Assembly: GCA_013694795.1 (NCBI GenBank)
Contig: JACDBS010000206.1
Coordinates: 1-5,573 of the forward strand
Source of the DNA: Chloroflexota bacterium
GTDB taxonomy: Bacteria > Chloroflexota > Limnocylindria > QHBO01
Direction of reading: 5' to 3'
DNA length: 5,573 nucleotides
A model generated the notes under the pieces. It made no database searches, was not told the DNA's origin, and saw only the letters and a list, made by a program, of their open reading frames with translations. Shown here one piece after another: positions 1 to 5,017 of the stretch (positions within the stretch are counted from its first letter, which is position 1; each line of letters starts with the position of its first letter). A program made the translations under genes and the position numbers.

Positions 1-139
1 ATGCCGATCAGCCGGGCTTCGGGCCGTCCGGAGGGTCGCACTGCCGCGATAGCGGCTGCCTCGCGGCGGCGATGAGTTCCGGCCCAGCAGAGCGTGCAAC
101 GATGGTGACGGCGGAAGAGTCGGAAAGGCGAGGTGAACG
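1..139. other. Leading stretch without a recognisable gene
   Basis: I recognise no gene here. One forward frame is open from the window edge to a stop at 150-152, overlapping the next gene's start, so the 3' end of an upstream gene is possible. Its translation (including the stretch GFGPSGGSHCRDSGCLAAAM) matches nothing I know. Another forward frame closes at 73-75. The reverse frame open through this stretch is the antisense shadow of the reductase gene. The last bases carry the ribosome binding site for the gene at 140. Confidence 0.4.
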
Positions 140-700
140 GTGGGCAGGCTGATCTATGCGATGAACGTGTCGCTCGACGGGTTCGTCGAGACGCCCGAGC
201 ACAGCCTTGACTGGGCGACCGTGGACGACGAGCTGCACCAGTGGTTCAACGACCAGGCGAGGACACTCGACGCGTCGCTGTACGGGCGGCGGATGTACGA
301 GCTGATGGCGGACTACTGGCCGACCGGCGAGGACGACCCATCGGCGACCGATGCGATGCGGGAGTTCGCCCGCATCTGGGTGCCCCTTCCGAAGGTCGTC
401 TTCTCGGCGAGCCTCGACCACGTCGAGCACAACGCCCGGCTCGTCAGAGGCGACGTCGGCAACGTGCTCGAGGAGCTGGGGGAAGAGTTCGACGGGGACA
501 TCGACGTCGGCGGGCCGAACCTGGCGGGTCAGTTCGTTCGGCGCGGGCTGGTGGACGTGTACCACCTGGTCGTGCACCCGGTCGTGCTGGGAGCCGGCAC
601 GCCGTTCTGGCCGCCGCTGAACGCGCGGCTTCCCCTGCGGCTCACCGGGACGCGGACCTTCGCCTCCGGCGCCGTCCTGACGTCGTTCGAACGAGGCTAG
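140..700 (+). CDS. Dihydrofolate reductase-family (RibD C-terminal-like) protein
   Basis: This 186-residue protein is a complete RibD-C/DHFR-fold reductase of the small stand-alone kind common in soil bacteria. It is cytosolic and probably binds NADPH; the substrate is unknown. Visible family features are the N-terminal strand with SLDGF (residues 11-15), YGRRMYE (48-54), the strand PKVVFS (84-89), the nucleotide-binding VGGPNLA (123-129) and the C-terminal VHPVVLGAGTP (145-155). Length is normal. The GTG start is chosen because family homology begins at once (GRLIYAMNVSLDGF) and a GAGG ribosome binding site (130-133) lies 6 nt upstream. It runs tail to tail into the dehydrogenase, sharing a CTAG at 697-700. 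It is unlikely to be the folate-pathway FolA, whose motifs differ. The family call is firm; the physiological reaction is not known. Confidence 0.93.
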   Translation: MGRLIYAMNVSLDGFVETPEHSLDWATVDDELHQWFNDQARTLDASLYGRRMYELMADYWPTGEDDPSATDAMREFARIWVPLPKVVFSASLDHVEHNARLVRGDVGNVLEELGEEFDGDIDVGGPNLAGQFVRRGLVDVYHLVVHPVVLGAGTPFWPPLNARLPLRLTGTRTFASGAVLTSFERG

Positions 701-1692
701 CCCGCCGGCTCCTCCATCGTGATGACGATCTTGCCGCTCGCGCGGCCCTCGTCAACGTGTCGGAGGGCCTCGACGACCTGGCTCAACGGATAGCGCCGAT
801 CGATGACCGGCTTGACCTTCCCGGCCGCGATCAGCTCCTTCAGGGTCTCGACGTCCGGCCGATGCATCGGCTTCCACCAGATCAGGAGGCCCGTCCATTT
901 GTCGCTGAACAGCGACGCCAGCGGCCCCACCACCAGGCCCCGGAAGATCGGACCGCTCTCGCCACCGAGCGTGACGTACACGCCATTCGGCCGGAGCGCG
1001 CGCCGGACGCGGAAAATCGAGTGGTGCGAGTCTGTATCGACGATCCAGTCATAGCGCTCGCCGCTCTTCGTGTAGTCCACCTTGGTGTAGTCGATGACGT
1101 GATCGGCGCCGAGCGAGCGCACCATGTCCATCTTGTCGGTGCTGGAGACGCCGGTCACCTCCGCGCCCATCGACTTCGCGATCTGGACGGCGAACGGACC
1201 GACGTTGCCCGACGCGCCATCGATGAGGACCTTGTCGCCCGGCTTGATCGTTCGGCCGTTGCGGCGTCGGAGGCCTTGAAGCGCGAGGATGGCCGAGTGC
1301 GGAAGCGTGGCCGCCTCCTCGAACGTCATGCCGGGCGGCATCGGTTGGAACGCCCGCTCCGGCGCGCACACGTACTCGGCGAAGCTGCCCTGTCCGCCGA
1401 TGAACATGTCCCCGAAGACCTCGTCACCGGGCTTCAGCTGGGTGACGCCGGGTCCGACCGACTCGACGACGCCGGCGGCATCGACGCCGATGCTGTGGTT
1501 CCTCGGCGCGCGGAGGCCCATGAAAAGGCGGACGAAGCTCGGCCGCGGCGTCAGGCCGTCGAGGTCGGCTCGGTTGACCGATGCGGCTCGGACGCGGACC
1601 AGCACCTGGTCCTCGGACGGGACCGGAACGTCGACGTCCCTGAGCTCCACGACATCGGGCGGACCGTATCGGTCCCGAAGAGCAGCCTTCAT
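697..1692 (-). CDS. NAD(P)-dependent quinone oxidoreductase-like MDR dehydrogenase
   Basis: A 331-residue member of the medium-chain dehydrogenase/reductase superfamily, quinone-oxidoreductase branch; it is expected to reduce quinones, enones or similar carbonyls with NAD(P)H in the cytosol. The N-terminal GroES-like domain shows AASVNRADLDG (37-46), DAAGVVESVG (71-80), KPGDEVFG (87-94) and GSFAEYV (102-108). The Rossmann domain carries GASGNVGPFAVQIAK (159-173), in the position of the AxxGxxG loop of zinc-free members. The C-terminal GRASGKIVITM segment closes the fold. I see no catalytic-zinc Cys/His set and no four-Cys structural zinc lobe. The ATG at 1692 gives the family-typical MKAALRDRYGPPDVV start; a GAAGGG (1702-1707) lies 9 nt upstream, inside the last codons of the antitoxin gene. 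The 5-nt gap to that gene suggests co-transcription. Confidence 0.93.
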   Translation of the reverse strand: MKAALRDRYGPPDVVELRDVDVPVPSEDQVLVRVRAASVNRADLDGLTPRPSFVRLFMGLRAPRNHSIGVDAAGVVESVGPGVTQLKPGDEVFGDMFIGGQGSFAEYVCAPERAFQPMPPGMTFEEAATLPHSAILALQGLRRRNGRTIKPGDKVLIDGASGNVGPFAVQIAKSMGAEVTGVSSTDKMDMVRSLGADHVIDYTKVDYTKSGERYDWIVDTDSHHSIFRVRRALRPNGVYVTLGGESGPIFRGLVVGPLASLFSDKWTGLLIWWKPMHRPDVETLKELIAAGKVKPVIDRRYPLSQVVEALRHVDEGRASGKIVITMEEPAG

Positions 1693-1697
1693 GCGAA

Positions 1698-1907
1698 CTA
1701 GCCCTTCGGCTTGGCTCCCCGGCGGGCTCGCTTGCGCTTGATCGCGGCGGCTTCCACTCCATCATCCGGCACCGGGTGCGGATCCGGGGAGGCAGGCGCG
1801 TGCGGAAGGCGCGCTCGCGTGGCGCGGGGATACGGCTGCGCATTCGAAAAGTCGATCGCGCGTTCGAATCGAGCCTCAAAATCCTCGTCGTCGTGCTTGT
1901 CGTTCAT
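1698..1907 (-). CDS. BrnA-like antitoxin, short and atypical
   Basis: A 69-residue ORF directly downstream of, and overlapping by 32 nt, the BrnT-type toxin gene, the normal toxin-first order of brnTA modules. The ATG at 1907 is preceded by AGGAG (1918-1922, spacing 10 nt) inside the toxin gene. The acidic N-terminus (MNDKHDDEDFEARFERAIDF) and DFSNAQPYP (24-32) recall the DFSKAxxNPY segment of BrnA antitoxins. The usual ribbon-helix-helix part (an IRLD-type strand, then two helices) is missing. In its place is a Pro-rich linker (38-49) and a basic tail IKRKRARRGAKPKG (56-69). The other minus frames across this region do not encode a ribbon-helix-helix either, so a simple frameshift does not explain it. 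It should neutralise BrnT; whether it binds DNA as an autorepressor is unclear. The identification rests largely on position. Confidence 0.72.
   Translation of the reverse strand: MNDKHDDEDFEARFERAIDFSNAQPYPRATRARLPHAPASPDPHPVPDDGVEAAAIKRKRARRGAKPKG
1808..1881. repeat. Direct repeat copy A (inside the antitoxin gene)
   Basis: 74 bp running from the toxin stop codon into the antitoxin coding region. It matches 2690-2763 in the same orientation without gaps, at about 62 of 74 positions by hand count. Both copies encode a FEARFE...DFS.AQP.P segment on the minus strand and share the TTTTGAGGCTCG start and the GCGAGCGCGCC end. Confidence 0.85.
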
Positions 1908-2172
1908 ATTCCAATCGCTCCTGCGGCATGGCAGGTCGTGCAGAGATGATCCGTATCGTATCGCCTCGTTCGGCGAACGCAACGACGATGACCCGGCCCA
2001 TGCGCGAGGCGCCGATGCCCACATGGCGCTCTTCCACGTCTGAGTGCCAGAAGTCAAAGTCGGCGGCCACGGCATCATCATCGAATACCGAGGTCGCTTC
2101 TTCGAATGCGACTCCGTGCTTTCGCCGATTGCTCTCCGCCTTCTCAGGATCCCATTCAAAGCGCGGCGACAC
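1876..2172 (-). CDS. brnT: BrnT family toxin (ribonuclease)
   Basis: A 98-residue, full-length BrnT family protein (RelE-like fold; known members cut RNA and stop translation until bound by the antitoxin). Diagnostic features are FEWDPEKAESNRRKHGVAFE (5-24), the VFDDD turn (29-33), HSDVEERHVGIG (43-54), GRVIVVAFAERG (59-70) and the C-terminal IRIISARPAMPQERLEYE (73-90). Charged and aromatic residues typical of the family are present, so the toxin looks intact. The start is GTG at 2172, the only plausible in-frame start before an upstream stop; no clear Shine-Dalgarno is seen. A perfect inverted repeat lies at 2189-2204, just ahead of the start. Its 3' end overlaps the antitoxin start. Upstream, the gene abuts a broken hydrolase on the other strand, so its native promoter may have been altered. 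Confidence 0.9.
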   Translation of the reverse strand: MSPRFEWDPEKAESNRRKHGVAFEEATSVFDDDAVAADFDFWHSDVEERHVGIGASRMGRVIVVAFAERGDTIRIISARPAMPQERLEYERQARRRGF

Positions 2173-2188
2173 CCCTGGACAGCACGCA

Positions 2189-2204
2189 GGCCGGCTTACC
2201 GGCC
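2189..2204. promoter_or_regulatory. Perfect inverted repeat upstream of brnT
   Basis: GGCCGG-CTTA-CCGGCC, a 6-bp perfect stem with a 4-nt centre, 16 bp upstream of the toxin GTG. BrnTA modules are typically autoregulated through an operator just ahead of brnT, so this is a candidate operator. It could equally be a chance GC-rich hairpin, and it lies at the 5' edge of the hydrolase remnant. No convincing -10/-35 pair for brnT was found around it. Confidence 0.3.
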
Positions 2205-2560
2205 AATTACTCCACGCTTACGGGGATGGCCCCCAGCCGAATTCCTGCGCGAGCCACGGCTGTGGGGCCGGCACCGCTCGTGGGGCGCACTGGCTGCCGC
2301 CAACGGCGTGGCCGCCATCACTTTCGACCATCGGTCTTCCGAAGGGCGAACGCAGATCGAGCCGGTCCTACAGCAGATCCACCTGATGCTCGACAACGTC
2401 AAACCAGGAGGGCGATGCGCTCGGCATCGATCCCAGTCGCGTGGCGGTCCGGTCGGGCTCCGCGGGCGTCCCGTTCGGATTCATCGCGGCACTGGATCAT
2501 CCGTCGGTTCGCTGCCAGGTCGCCTTTCATGGACCGATGGACCTGCGGACCGATTCATTG
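2190..2560 (+). pseudogene. Broken alpha/beta hydrolase (dienelactone hydrolase-like)
   Basis: Read in pieces, the forward strand gives a good alpha/beta hydrolase. Frame 2 gives LTGQLLHAYGDG (about 2193-2229). After a 1-nt loss in the GGCCCCC run near 2229-2230, frame 1 gives AEFLREPRLWGRHRSWGALA and then AAITFDHRSSEGRTQIEPV. After a 1-nt gain at the CC of 2404-2405, frame 2 resumes with GDALGIDPSRVAVRSGSAGV, then ALDHPSVRCQVAFHGPMDLR. The pattern of HxxGDGP, WGxxxSWG, FDHR and GIDPxRVAVxxxSAG is that of dienelactone-hydrolase-type esterases, with the nucleophile Ser in SAG. The N-terminus before the first strand and the C-terminal third with the catalytic Asp/His are missing. Homology stops near 2558, where the opposite-strand methyltransferase remnant begins. 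It is non-functional as read; the two frameshifts compensate each other, so sequencing error cannot be excluded for them, but the truncations remain. Confidence 0.8.
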
Positions 2561-3015
2561 AGCGCCAGCAGACTCGCGAGGAGATCATCGGTGCCGATGT
2601 CGGCTGGCCACCCGTAGGCGACAAGGACCTCCCCATCGAGCCGATCGTGCGCCTGCGCCAGCCACGACGGCCGCGAACAAGGCGTGCCTGGCGCGCTCGC
2701 TCGGCGTAGGGATGCGGCTGCGCCTTCGAGAAATCGCTCTCGCCTTCGAAGCGAGCCTCAAAAGATCATCGGCTGAATGACAAGAGTCTCGACCGCCAGG
2801 AAGCCCTTCTTCCAGACATCGGCGAATCCCCCACCGCCGGTCGACTCGGTGAGGCCCTTCTCGAAGGCATAGAAGTCACCGGTCGGATCGGCCTCCGTGG
2901 GCGTCGGGTAGCCGAGCATGCGGCACAGGTCGATGAACTGCTCCTTCGACCCGGCGATCTCCTTGGTCGTGTTCGCCTTCCACTTGGCAGCAAACTCGGC
3001 AGGCGTCATGGGCAT
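2527..3015 (-). pseudogene. Remnant of MmeI-like (type IIL) restriction-modification protein
   Basis: Two ends of one ~900-residue gene family survive on the minus strand. The 5' piece (ATG at 3009, or 3015) encodes MTPAEFAAKW (1-10), EQFIDLCRMLGYPTPTEADP (23-42) and GGGFADVWKKGFLAVE (59-74), the N-terminal nuclease region of these fused endonuclease-methyltransferases. D64 and E74 fit the D-X9-ExK catalytic motif, but the reading breaks right after E74 (TL instead of the expected YK) and stops at 2758-2760. The 3' piece (about 2679-2557) encodes RPSWLAQAHDRLDGEVLVAY, then GWPADIGTDD and LLASLLALN, the family's C-terminus (usually RPxWL..AH..LD..V.AAYGWP...LLALN), and stops at 2527-2529. Both pieces are in the same frame, separated by one TGA and an antitoxin-like insert. 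The catalytic methyltransferase and target-recognition domains, more than 2 kb, are gone. Confidence 0.85.
2690..2763 (-). pseudogene. Fragment of a second BrnA-like antitoxin gene (repeat copy B)
   Basis: The minus strand encodes FEARFEGESDFSKAQPHPYA, then ERA, closer to the usual BrnA DFSKAxxNPYA segment than the intact gene at 1698-1907. It is about 84% identical at DNA level to 1808-1881. There is no start codon: just upstream in this frame come Ser and then a TGA. After ERA the frame runs on as unrelated residues. The TGA at 2758-2760 has the same position relative to the antitoxin frame as the brnT stop at 1876-1878, so the last codons before it (IF-stop against GF-stop) may be all that is left of a second toxin gene. 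Confidence 0.75.
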
Positions 3016-3127
3016 CCGCTCGCATGGTCGTTGAGCGTCGTGACACCTTGCCCGCCTGGCAGGCCACTTGTGCGCACCGTCACAATGAGGGTCAGCGTGT
3101 ACGTACCAGTCCAGTGAAGGTGTCGGC
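3016..3127. other. Divergent intergenic region
   Basis: This lies between the restriction-modification remnant (-) and the NTF2-like gene (+). It holds three short palindromes: GCCTGGCAGGC (3054-3064), GTGCGCAC (3070-3077) and GTACGTAC (3099-3106). No convincing -10/-35 pair was found. The only firm signal is the GAAGG ribosome binding site at 3116-3120, 7 nt ahead of the ATG at 3128. Confidence 0.4.
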
Positions 3128-3556
3128 ATGGACGAGGCGGTCATTCGCGAGGGGCTCATACGCCACTGGCGATACGAGGGCATCGACTACGACAAGTCCC
3201 ACGAGATCTACGATGACGACGCGGTCCTGGAGTTCCCGCAGTCGGGCGAGCGGTTCGTCGGCAAGGAGAATTTCCTGACCTGGCGCAGGAAGTATCCCGC
3301 CAAGCTGGACTTCAGGATCCGCAGAATCAGCCACGACGGCGACCTGTGGGTGACCGAGAACCTCCTCTCATACGACGGCGGACCATGGATGTTCACTCTC
3401 AACGTCCTCCAGTTCCGCGATGAGCGAATCGCGCATGAGCGCCTCTACGTGATGGAGGGATTCGACGCGGCTCCATGGCGTGCGGAGTGGGCCGAATTGT
3501 TCGATCCGCTTGAGGCGATCACGCCGGGCGATTGGCGAGATGGCGGCGAGCAATAA
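3128..3556 (+). CDS. NTF2/SnoaL-like family protein
   Basis: A 142-residue protein with the cone-shaped NTF2-like fold pattern: an N-terminal helix (VIREGLIRHWRYEGIDYDKS, 5-24), a YDDDAVLEFPQSGERFVGKE segment (28-47) typical of this superfamily, a helix (FLTWRRKYP, 49-57) and then alternating strands (LDFRIRRISHDGDLWVTENL, 60-79; WMFTLNVLQF, 87-96; RIAHERLYVMEGF, 100-112). Such proteins are small enzymes or ligand-binding proteins; nothing here points to a specific substrate. The ATG is supported by GAAGG 7 nt upstream and by the family-typical start. No signal peptide, so cytosolic. A 44-codon ORF overlaps its 3' end by 17 nt. Family assignment is good; function unknown. Confidence 0.9.
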   Translation: MDEAVIREGLIRHWRYEGIDYDKSHEIYDDDAVLEFPQSGERFVGKENFLTWRRKYPAKLDFRIRRISHDGDLWVTENLLSYDGGPWMFTLNVLQFRDERIAHERLYVMEGFDAAPWRAEWAELFDPLEAITPGDWRDGGEQ

Positions 3557-3674
3557 TACCCACGGATCGGGCGACCCCTCCCAGGAGAACGGCCCCAGGC
3601 GCGGGAGCTTCCGCGACGAGCTCCAAGCCTTCCGACGGATGGTCGAGCAACAGGATCGAGCGGAACCTCCCTGA
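3540..3674 (+). CDS. Small hypothetical ORF overlapping the NTF2-like gene
   Basis: A possible 44-residue protein starting at an ATG inside the last codons of the NTF2-like gene (17-nt overlap, different frame), an arrangement suggesting translational coupling. Residues 1-24 are polar and probably disordered (MAASNNTHGSGDPSQENGPR for 1-20). Residues 24-38 (SFRDELQAFRRMVEQ) could form a charged amphipathic helix. No transmembrane segment, cysteines or known family. The upstream GGCGAG is a poor ribosome binding site and sits against the start. It may be real or a chance ORF in GC-rich DNA; the overlap and plausible helix are the only support. Confidence 0.4.
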   Translation: MAASNNTHGSGDPSQENGPRRGSFRDELQAFRRMVEQQDRAEPP

Positions 3675-3691
3675 CTAGCGCTCCAGGAAGG
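3666..3691. terminator. Weak hairpin between convergent genes
   Basis: CCTCCCTG (3666-3673) can pair with CAGGAAGG (3684-3691) with one mismatch around a 10-nt loop. It sits between the forward NTF2/small-ORF pair and the reverse zinc-finger gene, where a bidirectional terminator would be expected. There is no T-tract on either side, so support is weak. Confidence 0.22.
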
Positions 3692-3707
3692 CCCATTGCC
3701 CAGTCGA

Positions 3708-4082
3708 TCAGTGCAGCAGCTCTTCCCAGTTCGGCGGGACCCGGCCGGCCGGCCCTGGCACCGGCTGGTCAGGCGGGTGATGCTGCGGCGCAGCCAGCTC
3801 CGGCCCGTCCATGCCCTCGTCCGTCCCGTAGTGGTAGAACCAGTCCTCGTCGGGCTCGTAGCTGCGCACGACCGGGTGACCGGTGTCGGCGGCATGGTGG
3901 CTGGCATGCTGCGACGGTGACGAATCACAGCACCCGATGTGGCCGCAGCGCGCGCAGCGGCGCAGGTGGAACCACCAGCCATCCGACGCCAGGCACTCGA
4001 CACAGCCCGGCCCACTCGGCGGCACGGCGGGATCGATCTCGTCCGCGGCGATCATCGGCTCCTGCGCCTGGCTTTCATCCAT
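3708..4082 (-). CDS. UBP-type zinc-finger domain protein
   Basis: A 124-residue protein built around one UBP-type zinc finger, the domain that in eukaryotes binds the free C-terminus of ubiquitin; bacterial versions occur as small stand-alone proteins of unknown role. Candidate zinc ligands are C27 and C30 (GCVEC), C43 and C46 (RCARCGH), C51/C52, H59, H62/H63 and H69 (in HASHHAADTGHP). The following VVRSYEPDEDWFYHYG (71-86) is the usual end of the domain. The tail (87-124) is Pro-rich and ends PPNWEELLH. Length is normal for the bacterial family. The ATG at 4082 has no Shine-Dalgarno, but a TATGCT -10 lies 8 nt upstream (4091-4096), so the mRNA is probably leaderless. The methyltransferase lies 73 nt upstream on the same strand. 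Confidence 0.92.
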   Translation of the reverse strand: MDESQAQEPMIAADEIDPAVPPSGPGCVECLASDGWWFHLRRCARCGHIGCCDSSPSQHASHHAADTGHPVVRSYEPDEDWFYHYGTDEGMDGPELAAPQHHPPDQPVPGPAGRVPPNWEELLH

Positions 4083-4090
4083 CGAGGGGC

Positions 4091-4096
4091 AGCATA
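4091..4096 (-). promoter_or_regulatory. -10 box for the UBP gene (leaderless)
   Basis: The minus strand reads TATGCT, 8 nt before the ATG at 4082, with no ribosome binding site between them. No good -35 is seen (AGTGGG at 17 nt). The box also forms the loop of a GGGGC/GCCCC hairpin (4086-4090 with 4097-4101). The same spacing recurs at the methyltransferase gene and, within 1 nt, at the gene beginning at 5568. Confidence 0.45.
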
Positions 4097-4121
4097 GCCC
4101 CCCGAGGGCTCATCCCACTGG

Positions 4122-4149
4122 GCGTGCCGTCAGCGGCAGGGTGGCACGC
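4122..4149 (-). terminator. Candidate terminator hairpin after the methyltransferase gene
   Basis: GCGTGCC (4122-4128) and GGCACGC (4143-4149) form a perfect 7-bp stem with a 14-nt loop. An alternative 5-bp stem, TGCCG/CGGCA (4125-4129 with 4134-4138), overlaps it. The structure begins 6 nt past the methyltransferase stop on the minus strand. There is no T-tract, so termination is only suggested. Confidence 0.3.
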
Positions 4150-4155
4150 GCGGCC

Positions 4156-4905
4156 TCAGCCGCCTTCGCTGCGGGCAGACTTCTCCCAGACCGAGACGTG
4201 CTGTCGGCTCTCGCTCGTGAACGGACCCCGCGTCCATCCGTCCCAGCGCTCCCGGAGTCGCAACCCGGCCAGCTCCGCCATCAGGTCGAGCTCGGATGGC
4301 CAGACATAGCGAAATGGCCCCGACGAGTATTCGATCCTCCCGTCTCCGAACGTGACGTGGTGCGACCTGAGGCCCTGGTTCGCGACGTCGTACTCGTCGA
4401 TCCCCCATCGCTCCTCGCTGAAGTGAAACGGCTTGATCGTCTCGCCCGGCGGCAGCCGACGGAGGTCAGGGATCATGACCTCGATCACGAAGCAGCCACC
4501 GGTCCCGAGCTGCGCCGCAACGGTGCGGAAGCAAGCGACCTGCTCCGCCTGGGTCGTCAGATTCATGATCGTGTTGAAGACGAGATATACCAACGAGAAG
4601 GAACCGTCGACCTGCGTAGTCGCGAAGTCGCCGATCGTCACGGGTACCGCCTCGCCGCCCGGCTTGGCTCGCAACCTGGCGATGGCCTCCTCCGACAGGT
4701 CGATCCCGTGGACCTCCACTCCGCGCGCCGCCAACGGCAGGGCGATCCGTCCGGTGCCGATGCCGAGCTCGAGCACGCGCCCTCCGCCGGCCAGCTCGGC
4801 GAGGAAGTCGACGACCGGATCAACGATCTCCGGACGGAACATCTCGTCCATCGACTCGTTCCATGCCGGCTGCATCGACTCATGGCCGTAGGCCTGATCT
4901 TCCAT
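4156..4905 (-). CDS. Class I SAM-dependent methyltransferase
   Basis: A 249-residue Rossmann-fold methyltransferase. Motif I is VLELGIGTGRIALPLA (44-59), binding S-adenosylmethionine. The acidic residue of motif II is D69 (VHGIDLSEEAIARL). GDFATT (92-97) and FSLVYLVFNTIMNL (103-116) follow at the usual spacing, and the C-terminal half has RYVWPSELDLMAELAGLRLR (199-218), a substrate-side module frequent in small-molecule methyltransferases. The substrate cannot be told. The frame is open upstream to 5160, but the extra residues are unstructured and family-like sequence begins near MEDQAYGHE, so ATG at 4905 is chosen. A TAGACT -10 lies 8 nt before it and there is no Shine-Dalgarno, suggesting a leaderless mRNA. 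The neighbouring genes do not suggest a pathway. Confidence 0.92.
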   Translation of the reverse strand: MEDQAYGHESMQPAWNESMDEMFRPEIVDPVVDFLAELAGGGRVLELGIGTGRIALPLAARGVEVHGIDLSEEAIARLRAKPGGEAVPVTIGDFATTQVDGSFSLVYLVFNTIMNLTTQAEQVACFRTVAAQLGTGGCFVIEVMIPDLRRLPPGETIKPFHFSEERWGIDEYDVANQGLRSHHVTFGDGRIEYSSGPFRYVWPSELDLMAELAGLRLRERWDGWTRGPFTSESRQHVSVWEKSARSEGG

Positions 4906-4913
4906 CCGGACCA

Positions 4914-4919
4914 AGTCTA
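4914..4919 (-). promoter_or_regulatory. -10 box for the methyltransferase gene (leaderless)
   Basis: The minus strand reads TAGACT (TANNNT pattern), 8 nt before the ATG at 4905, with no Shine-Dalgarno between. No -35 consensus is visible 17-18 nt further upstream. It supports the shorter start chosen for the methyltransferase. Confidence 0.4.
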
Positions 4920-5017
4920 GGCGGACGGCGTGGATCCCGAGCGTCTGCGACAGCGTCGAGATGCAACACATTCGACTCGTCGCGGTGGACCCCGTCTGTC
5001 CCGACCGGGCTAGCGGG

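Noticed and set aside
241..1701. Long forward ORF (486 codons) spanning the first two genes
   Set aside because: Its translation is Arg/Ala-rich and low-complexity, it lies out of frame with the reductase and antisense to the dehydrogenase, and both of those have clear family motifs. It is a GC-rich shadow.
2044..2709. 221-codon forward ORF as an intact hypothetical gene
   Set aside because: Only its middle part (about 2236-2403) is hydrolase-like. It starts antisense to brnT and ends antisense to the methyltransferase and antitoxin remnants, so it is one frame of a pseudogene.
2690..2763. CRISPR-like or transposon terminal repeat explanation for the direct repeat
   Set aside because: There are only two copies, 882 bp apart, both coding for the same antitoxin segment, with no transposase, inverted termini or regular spacing.
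4086..4101. GGGGC/GCCCC hairpin as a terminator
   Set aside because: It lies against the zinc-finger start codon and its loop is the -10 box; there is no T-tract. It is better read as part of the promoter region.
3883..4920. Forward ORF of 345 codons opposite the zinc-finger and methyltransferase genes
   Set aside because: No recognisable motif; it is the antisense frame of a confidently identified methyltransferase.
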